From contig NZ_JALIRP010000016.1 of assembly GCF_022898935.1 (NCBI RefSeq), positions 30,161-94,160 of the forward strand: a stretch of DNA of 64,000 nucleotides, given 5' to 3'. Below the pieces are notes generated by a model. The model made no database searches. It was given only the letters and a program-made list of their open reading frames with translations, and had not been told where the DNA came from. Of this stretch, positions 51,142 through 60,413 are shown in pieces. The position numbers were made by a program, and so were the translations under genes. Every line of letters begins with the position of its first letter. Position 1 is the first letter of the stretch. Origin of the DNA: Paenibacillus mangrovi (lineage in GTDB: Bacteria; Bacillota; Bacilli; Paenibacillales; Paenibacillaceae).

Positions 51142-51202
51142 TGTGGAACCGGTTACACATATAAAATATCACATCTTTCTCGTTTTGACAATAGCGCTTT
51201 CA
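51142..51202 (-). promoter_or_regulatory. rbs promoter, RbsR palindrome and cre box
   Basis: On the minus strand -35 TTGTCA (51186-51191) and -10 TATTTT (51163-51168) have a 17-base spacer. The palindrome TGTGGAACCGGTTACACA (51142-51159) lies just downstream and is the likely RbsR operator. TGAAAGCGCTATTG (51189-51202) matches the cre consensus at 12 of 14 positions and overlaps the -35, which suggests CcpA control. Confidence 0.75.
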
Positions 51203-51347
51203 AAATTTATTTTGTGGATATGACATGGAGTCCGAAATAAGCATCATAACTTTATAGCTTCAAAAAGCGTTCTTACATATATACAGTTTTAACCATATAA
51301 GAGAGAAATAGATGTACTAAATTTTATGAAAAGAGGAGCCGAATACA

Positions 51348-51893
51348 TTGTACAAGCGTTTAAGAATCCTTTTGATTTTATCGGCATTCATCCTTCTGAC
51401 AAGCTGCAGTTCCAATGATAAAACGGACACGGGCTATGGGAAACCTGAAAATGCTACGAGAATGGTGATCACTGAGGATGGCCTCAAGTGGGATATCGAC
51501 AAATCGGCTCCATCTTTTGAGGATACGATCAAACAGGTTTCCTTCAATGTGAAGCAAATCAAGCTCCCCTTTCCGCCAACGAATACATCAGCCAGCATCA
51601 TTAAAGCTCCGTTTGATATGATCCAGCTCACGTATGCCAGTCTGGAAATGGGCTGCCAGCTAATTCTGGTTGAGAGTAATTCTGAGGATACATCCGAGCC
51701 TGAAGGGAAATCCGGCCCCAAACTCCGAGACGGCACACCTACATGGATCCAAAGCGATTCCGCGATGAGTGCACTTTATTGGAGGAAGGATGGATTAACC
51801 TATCTGCTCATGTCCCAGCGTGTGAGAGACCATAGTTTTGTACCGCTGTACAATGAGGAAGATCTTGCAGTTATCGCCGATTCCCTCTATTAG
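51348..51893 (+). CDS. Hypothetical lipoprotein
   Basis: The 181-residue protein starts at TTG 51348, with AGAGGAG nine bases upstream. It has a lipoprotein signal (ILLILSAFILLTSC, lipidated Cys20), so it is anchored outside the membrane. The mature part is not recognised; its end (YWRKDGLTYLLMSQRV, then EEDLAVIADSLY) recalls DUF4367-type domains in pattern only. It has no partner gene, as the rbs operon is divergent, and ends at a shared terminator. Confidence 0.78.
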   Translation: MYKRLRILLILSAFILLTSCSSNDKTDTGYGKPENATRMVITEDGLKWDIDKSAPSFEDTIKQVSFNVKQIKLPFPPTNTSASIIKAPFDMIQLTYASLEMGCQLILVESNSEDTSEPEGKSGPKLRDGTPTWIQSDSAMSALYWRKDGLTYLLMSQRVRDHSFVPLYNEEDLAVIADSLY

Positions 51894-51925
51894 CATAGGT
51901 AGCTGTCGTTGAACCGACGTAAGCT

Positions 51926-51967
51926 AAAAATCCCGTTAGACCGGATCAACCGGCCAACGGGATTTTG
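51926..51967. terminator. Strong bidirectional terminator
   Basis: AAAATCCCGTT (51927-51937) pairs with AACGGGATTTT (51956-51966) around an inner CCGG-ATCAA-CCGG stem. It serves the lipoprotein gene and the convergent operon. Confidence 0.9.
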
Positions 51968-51968
51968 G

Positions 51969-54164
51969 TTATTCCCACTCGATTCTGACGGCTCTGCCTT
52001 GCGGGCTGCCTAGAAACTTCAGAAAAACAGTTCTTGTCTCCTCGTCATATTCAAAGCATATAGATGCATCATCCACATAAACCTGAAGCGGTCGTTGCGG
52101 TACCTGCAGCCGAGTACTGACCACGATTCCTTCCGGAGATTCCGCAACCCAGGCAAATGAATGATCAAAATGCTCTTCATGCCGAATTCTCGCCGAAGCA
52201 GCCAAAATACGCGGCAGTTTCGGTTCTTCGTGGATGAAGTCTAGGTCATAGAGCAGCACATTGTCGTTCGGCTTCAATTCCACTTTCTTCAGCAGTGGCA
52301 GGTCGTCATCGAACAACTGAAAAAATGATCCTTCCAGCACTATGCTGCTGTCCTCAAGCGGGTCGTTTTCATCCAGCACATGCGCAATGCGGTATGGACC
52401 GCGCTGGATCTCAAGCATGCCGTTCCTCTTGAAATCCTTGTCTTCCCCGCGGATCTCCAGCGCCTTTCTAACGGAGTCTAGGACAAATTCCGCCCCTTCC
52501 GTTGTCTCTGTCAAGGAGGCAGGGTGCTTTCGGTGAAGGATGACCGCCCCGCTTCCAACCGTGTGAACCCCGTCCAGAGGTACACGGCCGAGCCCCATCG
52601 ATTCAAAAAGATGCTCCTCGGGATGCTCGTATGCGCCGTGTCGTGATGCCCGGTTCCACCATTCCTTGACCTGATGATAAGGATCGCTTCCATCCCCGAT
52701 ATAGATCAGAACACCGCCTTCTCCGACCCACTGCGCCAGCACCTGATGCAGGCCTGGATGTTCCGGCTTCATAAACTCGTAGCTGAGCAGCATTACTCTG
52801 TAATCATCAAGATAGCCGGGAAAATTCAATATATTATCGTATTGCAGCGGTCTGATTGGAACTCCATATTTCAGCAAGGGAAGCGCCATACCGTAAAAGG
52901 CCGACCAATCCAGCAGTTTTCTTTCCTCAACACCGAGCGCATCGGAAGGTACCGTGCCGTCATAACGAGAACCAGAACCAGCCTCTTTTCCAGTTAGCTC
53001 AACATCTCCCCGTTGATACATGGCGGAATTAGCCAGGCATAATCCAATTCCCGTTGTGGAGGCTGAATGCTGCTGATCTGCGCCGTATTTATGCATTTCA
53101 CCCAGCACATGCATGACGGTCAGCAGCTGAGTGGCGTATTTTGCTGGAATCGGCTCCTTCCCGTCGCCGTCTTCTTTCGAATAGCTTCCCTCAAAAACGC
53201 GGTGCGGCCATGGGCAAACCTCATACTGGCTCACACCGGGATGAAGTAATGACGCCGTCACAGTCGCCAAATAATTCTGTTCATAATCCGACCAGGTATA
53301 TGCAGGATTGTCTTCGATCGGATCATGAAGAAACCACATTTCGCGCCCCGTGCCCCGCGTTAATTCCTGCATCATCCCGTACTCCAAGTACGCTGTTTCA
53401 AACGTTCGCTCCCGGCGAACCCCCCGGTATAAATTCGGCGTCCGGCTTGTTCCGGTCCAAATCTGGGCAATAAAGCCGTCACAGGAAGGCATGGAAACGA
53501 ACATTGCTTCCGGGCTGATAATTCTCCACTGGGTATAGTTGATTAAGCTGTGCGTGGGAATATAGAAGCGAACGGTCCGGCTGTAGGTAGTCAGTGCGTA
53601 CTCCTTCATTTCGCTGCATATCCGGTCCATCGCCCGGTAATACATCGCTGCCTTCAGCTTGGAAGCCCTGTACTGTGCGTCGCAGGAAGCATGAGGCGGA
53701 CTCCATTCCTCCCCGTAATAATTCAGCCATTCTCTTTTAAAAGCTTCCGAATATCCGGACACCGCCCAAAACTCTGGCTCTTCCATATGGATCGCTTCAA
53801 CGCCGGCGTCGATGGCCTTTTTGATATACGTTGACAGGTATTCTGCAAACGAAATCGTAGGGACCATGTAAGGTACGTCCTCGTTATGCAGTATATGCTC
53901 GCCTTTACGGTTCATCTGGGCCTCATCCCAGTGGTTCCTGCCGTCATACCGGCCATACAGATAATCCTGGTATTCTCCCCAGGACACGCCCGTCATCAGA
54001 TGGACCGTGTACCCAGCCTGCTTCCATCCGGCAATTCGCTCGGGCAAATCCTCCGTAATGCCGTATACCATGACAAAATCGGTACGCAGATCATATTTAG
54101 GCCCGTAGGGTCTTGCTTCCTGAAACCCCGTCCACTCCGGAGCAGTTTTCGCGTGACGGCTCAA
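51969..54164 (-). CDS. Putative glycosidase-like protein in Lpl-type sugar operon
   Basis: I do not recognise a named family for this 731-residue protein. It has no signal peptide, so it is probably cytoplasmic. An N-terminal TIM-barrel-like part includes WKQAGYTVHLMTGVSW and VEAIHMEEPEFWAVSGYS, where adjacent acidic residues could be catalytic. Its second half resembles beta-galactosidase trimerisation-type Rossmann and beta-sandwich domains (VMLLSYEFMKPEHPGLHQVL, GGVLIYIGDGSDPYHQV). It is last in a four-gene ABC sugar-uptake operon. The TTG at 54164 has AAGGAGG nine bases upstream; TTG 54170 is closer than usual. Confidence 0.7.
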   Translation of the reverse strand: MSRHAKTAPEWTGFQEARPYGPKYDLRTDFVMVYGITEDLPERIAGWKQAGYTVHLMTGVSWGEYQDYLYGRYDGRNHWDEAQMNRKGEHILHNEDVPYMVPTISFAEYLSTYIKKAIDAGVEAIHMEEPEFWAVSGYSEAFKREWLNYYGEEWSPPHASCDAQYRASKLKAAMYYRAMDRICSEMKEYALTTYSRTVRFYIPTHSLINYTQWRIISPEAMFVSMPSCDGFIAQIWTGTSRTPNLYRGVRRERTFETAYLEYGMMQELTRGTGREMWFLHDPIEDNPAYTWSDYEQNYLATVTASLLHPGVSQYEVCPWPHRVFEGSYSKEDGDGKEPIPAKYATQLLTVMHVLGEMHKYGADQQHSASTTGIGLCLANSAMYQRGDVELTGKEAGSGSRYDGTVPSDALGVEERKLLDWSAFYGMALPLLKYGVPIRPLQYDNILNFPGYLDDYRVMLLSYEFMKPEHPGLHQVLAQWVGEGGVLIYIGDGSDPYHQVKEWWNRASRHGAYEHPEEHLFESMGLGRVPLDGVHTVGSGAVILHRKHPASLTETTEGAEFVLDSVRKALEIRGEDKDFKRNGMLEIQRGPYRIAHVLDENDPLEDSSIVLEGSFFQLFDDDLPLLKKVELKPNDNVLLYDLDFIHEEPKLPRILAASARIRHEEHFDHSFAWVAESPEGIVVSTRLQVPQRPLQVYVDDASICFEYDEETRTVFLKFLGSPQGRAVRIEWE

Positions 54165-54178
54165 GTGCAAATCCCTCC

Positions 54179-55834
54179 TTAGTTCGGCATGGCGAGCTTA
54201 ACGACTTCTTTTCCTTTCAATTGTTCATTCACATACTGCATAGCAGCATCATATCCAGTCTTCTTGATCTGATCGCGCAGATCGTTTATCACTTTCAGTG
54301 CCGCATCGTCTGATTTAGCGAAAATCGCTTGCTTCCACACATCTCCCATTTGGTCCATGGATGGCTTGAGAGTCTCCCAATCCGGTGATTTAGTGATCAC
54401 ATCCCCCGGGTTATACGCCGAAATGACGCTGATGCCGTTCGGGCGCAGTATTTTGCGCGCATTGTCCATCGCTGCGAGGCGGTCCTGATCCGCCCAGATA
54501 TCTCCGCCGCCCACCGAATTGATGCGGTCCATACCGGTTATGTTCTCGAGCCCGATGGTGATCCCTTCATTTCTCTTCACTTTTCCAGTGGTATCCTCGT
54601 AGAACTTATCGAACCATTCCTTCTTGGCGACAGGTTTTCCGTTAACCTTTTCCCAATGCACACCTTCAACACCGTAGTGTACGAGCAAAAATCCTTCATC
54701 CGAAGCCAGGAAATCGAGCAGCTTGAGAGCAGCATCGACGTCCTTGCATTTTTTCGTGATGACTGTCACGTTATTGCCCTGAATGGACAAATCTACAGGG
54801 CGGTTTGGCTCGGCCCCTGCTCTTTCCAGCGGTCCGACCGGAACATAATTCGAGCCCGGATGGGATTTGACATAATCCTTGGATGCATCGAGAATGGCAG
54901 GGTAGTGTGCGGCGAGCACGGCAATCCGGCCCTGCTTGATTTTCTCGTTCGCAATCGGGTCTGTTTGGGTGAATACTTCCGGATCGAGCAGTCCCTCTGT
55001 AATCAGCTTGCGGTAGTAAAGGGTATAATCCTCATAGGCTTTGGTAAAAAACACATTCTCCAGACTTCCGTCTCCTTTGTCCACATAGCTGGTGCCATAG
55101 AACAAAGTGTTCCCGATGCCGACAGCCCAACCTTCATGGAATCCACCGAGCGGCATGACAGGCATGCCGTTTTCAGTTAAATTCGCGTCCTTGATCTTCT
55201 TCAGGAATTGATACAAATCCTCTTTCGTTTTCACCGATTGGGGATCAACGCCCACTTTAGCAGCGATATCCTTACGCACATAGAAACCATACAGCCAGTC
55301 ATTCACGTCATTTCCCGTTGCCGGCTGGTTCTGGTACATCATATACTTTTTACCGCCGATGCCTCCGATGGCTTTTTCATACAATGCAGGTGGGACGTTT
55401 TCTTTGGCAATCGCTTTGGCGAGATTCGGATATTTGTCGATTTTGTCGGTCAGATCCACCAGCTGCCCTTCCTTCGCTGCTTTGATAATCCCGTCCAGTT
55501 CGCCACCCCATGCTGGCCCGGTATAGATATCTGGCAAATCCTGCGTCGTAAAAATCGTGTTGACCTTCTCAACCTCGCTGCCTTTGGTATAGTCGATCTT
55601 GATTTTGATCCCCGTCTTTTCTTCAATCGCTTGCGTGACCGGGGTCGTGTCGGTGTCCGGACCGGATGAACCGTTCCAGTTGTTCAGAATCGTCAGTGTG
55701 GTTCCTTTGCCGTCAGCAGCATCCCCGCCTCCGTCTCCGCTTCCACTCCCTCCTCCACCACAGCCGTATAGCAGACCGGTCAGCATCATGACCCCCATCA
55801 AAGAACAGACCGCTTTCAAACGCAATTTAGCCAT
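54179..55834 (-). CDS. Extracellular solute-binding lipoprotein, Lpl/family 1
   Basis: The 551-residue protein has a lipoprotein signal (LTGLLYGC, lipidated Cys25) followed by a Gly/Ser-rich linker and a bacterial family 1 binding fold (LTILNNWNGSSGPDTDTTPV at the domain start). It should capture an oligosaccharide for the two permeases. ATG 55834 has GGGGAGGG five bases upstream. It lies 14 bases ahead of the glycosidase-like gene. Confidence 0.9.
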   Translation of the reverse strand: MAKLRLKAVCSLMGVMMLTGLLYGCGGGGSGSGDGGGDAADGKGTTLTILNNWNGSSGPDTDTTPVTQAIEEKTGIKIKIDYTKGSEVEKVNTIFTTQDLPDIYTGPAWGGELDGIIKAAKEGQLVDLTDKIDKYPNLAKAIAKENVPPALYEKAIGGIGGKKYMMYQNQPATGNDVNDWLYGFYVRKDIAAKVGVDPQSVKTKEDLYQFLKKIKDANLTENGMPVMPLGGFHEGWAVGIGNTLFYGTSYVDKGDGSLENVFFTKAYEDYTLYYRKLITEGLLDPEVFTQTDPIANEKIKQGRIAVLAAHYPAILDASKDYVKSHPGSNYVPVGPLERAGAEPNRPVDLSIQGNNVTVITKKCKDVDAALKLLDFLASDEGFLLVHYGVEGVHWEKVNGKPVAKKEWFDKFYEDTTGKVKRNEGITIGLENITGMDRINSVGGGDIWADQDRLAAMDNARKILRPNGISVISAYNPGDVITKSPDWETLKPSMDQMGDVWKQAIFAKSDDAALKVINDLRDQIKKTGYDAAMQYVNEQLKGKEVVKLAMPN

Positions 55835-55890
55835 ATGAACCCTCCCCAAAAATAAATGATATGATCAAGTCCCTATGGGAACCTGTATCC

Positions 55891-56793
55891 TCAGCCTTTG
55901 ACCGAACCGATCATGACACCTTTGACGAAATACCTCTGTAGGAATGGATAGACGCATAGAATCGGAAATACGGTTATCACAAGCAGTGCCATGCGAAGTG
56001 ATTCCGGCGTCGCGCCGGCCATGTTGACGTTCACAGTCTGTCCTCCCTGCTGCGCCGCTCTCTGCAACGAGGAAGACAGCGCCTCGGCTTCGGTCAGCAT
56101 CTGCTGCAGCAGCGTTTGAACCGGAATGAGATTTTTGTCCGAGACGTAATAAGCACCCGTAAACCAGTCATTCCAGTGGGCTACCCCGATGAAAAGCGAG
56201 ATGGTTGCTATGACCGGGCCGGACAACGGCAGGATGATCCGAAGGAATATTTGAAAATCATTCAGCCCATCAATCCGCGCGGATTCTTCAATTTCTTCCG
56301 GGATGCCCTGCAAAAACGTACGGATAATCACGATATGCATAAAGTTAAAGAGCATCGGGATGACGTACACCCAAAACGAGTTGATCAGGTGCAGCTGCTG
56401 CAGTGTGATGAAGTAAGGGATAAATCCTGCGCTGAAAATGGTGGGCAGGAAGATGTAAAAGGTGAAAAACGAGCGCCCCGGCAGCGTTTTTTTCGACAGC
56501 GCGTATGCCATCAGCGTACAAAGCAGCACATGCAGCGCCGTTCCGATGACCGTCCGCAGAATCGTGATTTTATAGGCCTGCCAGATTTGCTTGTTATCGA
56601 ACACCTGAGCGTAGTTGTCCAAAGTAAACTTGCGCGGAAAAAAGTAAAGGGCGCCCAGCATCGAATCCTTCCCGTCATTCAGCGAGTATATGAGAATGTA
56701 GATGAACGGATAGATCATGAGAAATCCAAACAGCGTTAGCAGGATGTAATTCATGAGATTGAATGTGGAAAAAGTGTGTGTCTTCATCTTCAT
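55891..56793 (-). CDS. Carbohydrate ABC transporter permease (LplC-like)
   Basis: The 300-residue permease has six helices and the EAA loop EIEESARIDGLNDFQIFLRI (about 178-197), which docks the ATPase. It has the long insert before the last helix typical of Lpl-type permeases (QGGQTVNVNMAGATPESLRM). No ATPase is encoded nearby; Bacillales usually share MsmX-type ATPases among such systems. GGGAGG lies five bases before the ATG. Confidence 0.92.
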   Translation of the reverse strand: MKMKTHTFSTFNLMNYILLTLFGFLMIYPFIYILIYSLNDGKDSMLGALYFFPRKFTLDNYAQVFDNKQIWQAYKITILRTVIGTALHVLLCTLMAYALSKKTLPGRSFFTFYIFLPTIFSAGFIPYFITLQQLHLINSFWVYVIPMLFNFMHIVIIRTFLQGIPEEIEESARIDGLNDFQIFLRIILPLSGPVIATISLFIGVAHWNDWFTGAYYVSDKNLIPVQTLLQQMLTEAEALSSSLQRAAQQGGQTVNVNMAGATPESLRMALLVITVFPILCVYPFLQRYFVKGVMIGSVKG

Positions 56794-56804
56794 ACCAGCC
56801 TCCC

Positions 56805-57716
56805 TTAGAACAGTGATACATCGCTGACTTTCCGGGCAATCCAGTTCACAGTGACGATCAGGATTAACGCGATGCCGCTTTGGAACAGCCCCACGGCTGC
56901 CGCATAACTGAGTCGTCCCTGCTGGATCCCGGAGGTAATGACATGAACGTCCAGGACACTGCCGATATTGGCGGTTGCCGGTCCGCTCAGCAGGAGCAGC
57001 TGCTCAAACCCTGCACTCATGAGGCTTCCTGTGGCGAGAATGAACAGGATTACCGCAATGTTGCGAATTCCCGGGAGCGTCACATGCCAGATCTGACGAA
57101 AGCGGCTTGCTCCGTCGATCTTGGCGGCTTCATACAGCTGCTGGTCAATGCCGGCGATCGCGGCCATGTAGATGATCGAATTCCAGCCAATGTTCTTCCA
57201 GATGTCAGAGCCGATTATCAATTGGTAAAACCAAGTTGTATTATTCATGAATTGGACAGGCTCACCGCCCATAGAAGATATCAGATCGTTTACCGGTCCT
57301 CCGTACATGGACAAGAGGCGCTGCAGCAGCGTGACGACCACGATCCAGGAGACGAAGTACGGAAGATAGGATAAGGTTTGGATCGTTTTCTTGAATTTCA
57401 CATGTCGGACTTCGTTGAGGAGAATAGCCAGGATGATCGGCATTGGAAAACCGATAAGCAGCTTCATCAAGCTGATGATAATGGTATTGCGAATAATTGC
57501 AGAGGATTGGTAGTAATCAAAAAACTGGTGAAAATACTTCAGTCCCGCCCACGGACTGCCGGTAAAGCCGCCGACAAATGTAAAATCCCTGAACGCAACC
57601 TGAAGCCCATATAGCGGAACATAGGAGAAAATAAAAAACCATACGATCCCCGGCAGCATGAACAAATAGAACAGCTTGTGTCGCCATACCCTTTTCCAGA
57701 GTAATGATGATTTCAT
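56805..57716 (-). CDS. Carbohydrate ABC transporter permease (LplB-like)
   Basis: The 303-residue permease has six helices and the EAA-type loop QQLYEAAKIDGASRFRQIWH (about 189-208). It begins with the LplB-like YLFMLPGIVWFFIFSYVPLY. It pairs with the LplC-like permease 11 bases downstream. ATG 57716 is chosen over GTG 57725. It is the first gene of the uptake operon. Confidence 0.92.
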   Translation of the reverse strand: MKSSLLWKRVWRHKLFYLFMLPGIVWFFIFSYVPLYGLQVAFRDFTFVGGFTGSPWAGLKYFHQFFDYYQSSAIIRNTIIISLMKLLIGFPMPIILAILLNEVRHVKFKKTIQTLSYLPYFVSWIVVVTLLQRLLSMYGGPVNDLISSMGGEPVQFMNNTTWFYQLIIGSDIWKNIGWNSIIYMAAIAGIDQQLYEAAKIDGASRFRQIWHVTLPGIRNIAVILFILATGSLMSAGFEQLLLLSGPATANIGSVLDVHVITSGIQQGRLSYAAAVGLFQSGIALILIVTVNWIARKVSDVSLF

Positions 57717-57760
57717 GAACCTCACCTCTCTTCTTGTTGGTCAATGAACCAGCAAAAATA

Positions 57761-57774
57761 TGTAAGCGTTTGCA
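57761..57774 (-). promoter_or_regulatory. cre box (CcpA site) upstream of Lpl-type operon
   Basis: TGTAAGCGTTTGCA matches the cre consensus TGWAANCGNTNWCA at 13 of 14 positions, 45 bases before the permease start. It suggests glucose repression of the uptake operon. Confidence 0.65.
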
Positions 57775-57981
57775 AATTGTTCATTTGTCTGGTTCCCTCT
57801 TCTTACATCTGTCCCCCCTTAATACTTTTCGAATAAAAAGCCACTTCTTGTTCAGCTTCGCCAAACATTTTTTACATACTTTGGAATTATAATATATTAT
57901 ATATTTAATATGTTCAATATATTTTTGCAAAAAAGGTTGATGTTTACAATTCCACTTTTTATTTCAACCTTCCTGAAACGC

Positions 57982-58012
57982 AAAAAATCTTTTCCGCATG
58001 GGAAAAGATTTC
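57982..58012. terminator. Intrinsic terminator of the GntR/LacI-type regulator
   Basis: AAATCTTTTCC (57985-57995) and GGAAAAGATTT (58001-58011) form a perfect 11-bp stem; on the minus strand TTTTTGCG follows. Confidence 0.85.
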
Positions 58013-58036
58013 GTGTGAAACGGGCCATGAAGCTGT

Positions 58037-59197
58037 TCAAACCTCCTCAGGTGGCTTACCGGTCGTATGTCCGGGTACCAATTCAGGCTTCAGCAAAATT
58101 TTACTGTAGCTTCTTCCCTGTTCATGTCTACCGCTTCGAATCACATCCAGTATCGTCTCAGCCGCCTTGCATCCGATTTCATATTCGAACTGCTTGACAT
58201 AGGTGAAAATGCTGAAGTCGTCCACGACCGATGTCGGCTCATCGAAGCTTATAATGGATAAATCATCAGGCACTTTGAGACCCGCTTGACTGGCGAGCTG
58301 GTACATCTGCACACCGAGTCTGCCGTTCAAGGTAATGTAAGCCGTCGCCATCCGGTTGCGCATATAACGAAAAAGTGGATGGCTCTCCGCATCCTTCAGG
58401 TTCTCAATGTAAAAATCCGTAATGATATGTGCCGGATTAATCATCGCTCCCTTATTTTTCAGAGCCGTAATATACCCTTCGATCCGCTCCTGAACAGTTA
58501 AAGTCTGGATCGGGGAATCCGAGCAGATCGCAATCTGCCGATGTCCAAGCTCCCATAGATAGTCTACCGCAAGCTGGGCGCCAAGCCTACCATCCGCCGC
58601 GATATAATCGGTCTCTACTCCGGGCAAAAACCGGTCAATTAGCACAAATGGGTACCCGGAGAATTTCATATTCAGAATTTCCTCGTTATAATGCTCTTCA
58701 TCCACAGGGAAAATTAAGATACCTTCTGCTCCGATAGCTTGTAGAGTCTTCAGCGCTTCCTTCTCCTTCTCAATATCACCCTCGGACATCAAAATCATCA
58801 TCCGGTATCCATGCTTGCCCAGCGTGGTCTGAACACCATTGATAAGCCGAATAGCAAAGTAGTCCAGGATTGAGGGAATGATGAGGCCAATAAGCTTCGT
58901 GGAAATAAGGGCACTCGGTTCCGACTTTTGCATCGCCGCTGGAATTGTCATTTCAACCTGCTCCGCTTGCTTCTGCATGCCGACAAAACTTCCCTTGCCT
59001 GGAACCCTGTCAATAATATGTTCGTCCGCAAGTCCGGAAAGGGCTTTAACGACCGTAATTTTACTGACATTGAACTGCTCCATCAGTTCCTTTTCGGTAG
59101 GAATCCTCTCGCCGGGCTGAAGCCCGTTGGTACGGATCTGTTCGAGTATGTATTGCTGGATTTTCTGGTACAAGGGTACCCGAGTATTCATATTCAT
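58037..59197 (-). CDS. GntR-HTH/LacI-type sugar-responsive regulator (AraR-like)
   Basis: The 386-residue protein joins an N-terminal GntR winged helix (NGLQPGERIPTEKELMEQFN and VSKITVVKALSGLADEHIID, about 23-66) to a LacI-type periplasmic-binding domain (LIGLIIPSILDYFAIRLING, about 102-121; FDEPTSVVDDFSIFTYVKQ late). This architecture is that of AraR-like repressors, which release DNA on sugar binding. It lies upstream of, and on the same strand as, the Lpl-type operon and probably controls it. An AT-rich palindromic run precedes its own start. Confidence 0.9.
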   Translation of the reverse strand: MNMNTRVPLYQKIQQYILEQIRTNGLQPGERIPTEKELMEQFNVSKITVVKALSGLADEHIIDRVPGKGSFVGMQKQAEQVEMTIPAAMQKSEPSALISTKLIGLIIPSILDYFAIRLINGVQTTLGKHGYRMMILMSEGDIEKEKEALKTLQAIGAEGILIFPVDEEHYNEEILNMKFSGYPFVLIDRFLPGVETDYIAADGRLGAQLAVDYLWELGHRQIAICSDSPIQTLTVQERIEGYITALKNKGAMINPAHIITDFYIENLKDAESHPLFRYMRNRMATAYITLNGRLGVQMYQLASQAGLKVPDDLSIISFDEPTSVVDDFSIFTYVKQFEYEIGCKAAETILDVIRSGRHEQGRSYSKILLKPELVPGHTTGKPPEEV

Positions 59198-59308
59198 TAA
59201 ACTTCACCATACTTTATATATATTTGCTATATATATTATACTATTATGAGCTGCATCGGGAAAATAATGATCCATTTTTTGAGGACTTAAATTCAATCCG
59301 GTTCGTGA

Positions 59309-59339
59309 AAAGAAAAGAGCGCAGGCATGGGCCAGCGCT
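59309..59339 (-). terminator. Intrinsic terminator of the PCYCGC lipoprotein gene
   Basis: AGCGC and GGC pair with GCC and GCGCT around CCAT; on the minus strand TCTTTTCTTTTC follows. Confidence 0.65.
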
Positions 59340-59359
59340 TCGATGTTTTTTTTCTATAA

Positions 59360-59872
59360 CTACAGTACCTCGGGAGTCGGCGTTGGAGCGGCATATTCGC
59401 CCGTAGAGTATGTATTATCGATCACCGTGCGGATTTCTTTCACCGATTTCCCTTGTTTACTGAGCTCGGACACGGTCGTCGCTGTATCTATACATACGCC
59501 GCAGCGGGTACCATGATCATCCCATACTACACTGCCGTCAGCATTCTCTTCTTTAATAAAACAGTTCAGATTGCTCTTATGCCCCGCACTTTCGCCGCAT
59601 CCACAATAGCAGGGTATGGAAACCAAAATTTCCTTCACACTGGCTGCCGTCGTATAAGCTGTTTTCAGCGCCGGATCCAAGGAATCCAGAAAAGTCGGAA
59701 GCTTGTCCGTTCCCATCGTCATTTCCTGTAAATCCCCATTCACAGCTACATGCTGATGGGAATCCTGATGACTGTCCGCCGGAGCAGCTTCCTTGGCTCC
59801 GCAGCCTGCAAGCAGCATCGTTGAAAGGATGACTCCCAGTGCCGTAATACGCGTCTTTTTGCCCAACATCAT
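59360..59872 (-). CDS. PCYCGC motif lipoprotein
   Basis: The 170-residue protein has a lipoprotein signal (MLLAGC, lipidated Cys24), a His-rich linker (HQDSHQHVAV, about 36-45) and the family motif IPCYCGCGES (about 86-95). More cysteines follow in NLNCFIKEE and GTRCGVCIDT. The Cys/His content suggests metal or redox work at the outer face of the membrane, but the family has no proven function. AAGGAG precedes two adjacent ATGs. It is divergent from the ArsR-type metal sensor at 60038, which fits metal-linked regulation. Confidence 0.88.
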   Translation of the reverse strand: MMLGKKTRITALGVILSTMLLAGCGAKEAAPADSHQDSHQHVAVNGDLQEMTMGTDKLPTFLDSLDPALKTAYTTAASVKEILVSIPCYCGCGESAGHKSNLNCFIKEENADGSVVWDDHGTRCGVCIDTATTVSELSKQGKSVKEIRTVIDNTYSTGEYAAPTPTPEVL

Positions 59873-60037
59873 CTCTCCTTCTCAATAAATTCCTCTTTTC
59901 CATATAGTATACCATGGGAGCGTATATTTTAAATCACCTTTGGAGATACCAACTGTAATCATTTCGTTTAAGAGGTTCTTTTGCTATAATTGGGATAATC
60001 AGCTTGAACACGGAACCGATAGAAAGGTGATTAATCC

Positions 60038-60409
60038 ATGGAACAGTCCATCAATCCGATTGAAGAATGCGATGTAACCTGCATGGGTTCAGAAACTGAG
60101 CTTAGCAAAATAAAAGAAGGACTGATCGATGATCAAGCCGCCTCGCAGGTAGCCGACTGGTTTAAGGCATTCAGCGATCCCACCCGGGTGAAACTGATCG
60201 ATGCGCTTCTCCAGAGAGAACTGTGCGTACACGATTTGACGATTCTGCTCGGCATGGGTCAATCCGCTGTTTCCCACCAGCTCCGATATCTGCGGAATTT
60301 AAGAATTGTCAAACGCCGCAAAGAAGGCAAAACGGTCTACTATTCGCTTGATGATACACATATTGAACAAATTTTTGTTCAAACGCTGCAGCATACCCAG
60401 CATGGGTAA
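60038..60409 (+). CDS. ArsR/SmtB-family metal sensor (CadC/CzrA-like)
   Basis: The 123-residue regulator has a winged helix (FKAFSDPTRVKLIDALLQRE, about 43-62; MGQSAVSHQLRYLRNLRIVK, about 73-92). Cysteines at 11 and 15 and ELCVHDL (Cys62, His64) recall the alpha-3N thiolate site of CadC, but its second core cysteine is His. The C-terminal DDTHIEQIFVQTLQHTQH has the His/Asp pattern of the alpha-5 zinc site of CzrA. It could sense Zn, Cd or Pb, and it probably regulates the divergent PCYCGC gene. No metal pump gene is next to it. Confidence 0.87.
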   Translation: MEQSINPIEECDVTCMGSETELSKIKEGLIDDQAASQVADWFKAFSDPTRVKLIDALLQRELCVHDLTILLGMGQSAVSHQLRYLRNLRIVKRRKEGKTVYYSLDDTHIEQIFVQTLQHTQHG

Positions 60410-60413
60410 CATG

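Larger units (their letters stand above)
57717..58036. other. Regulatory gap between the uptake operon and its regulator
   Basis: The 320 bases hold no gene. They contain the cre box at 57761-57774, an AT-rich tract (about 57888-57930) with TATTATATATTTAATATG that could be an operator, and the regulator's terminator. Confidence 0.6.
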
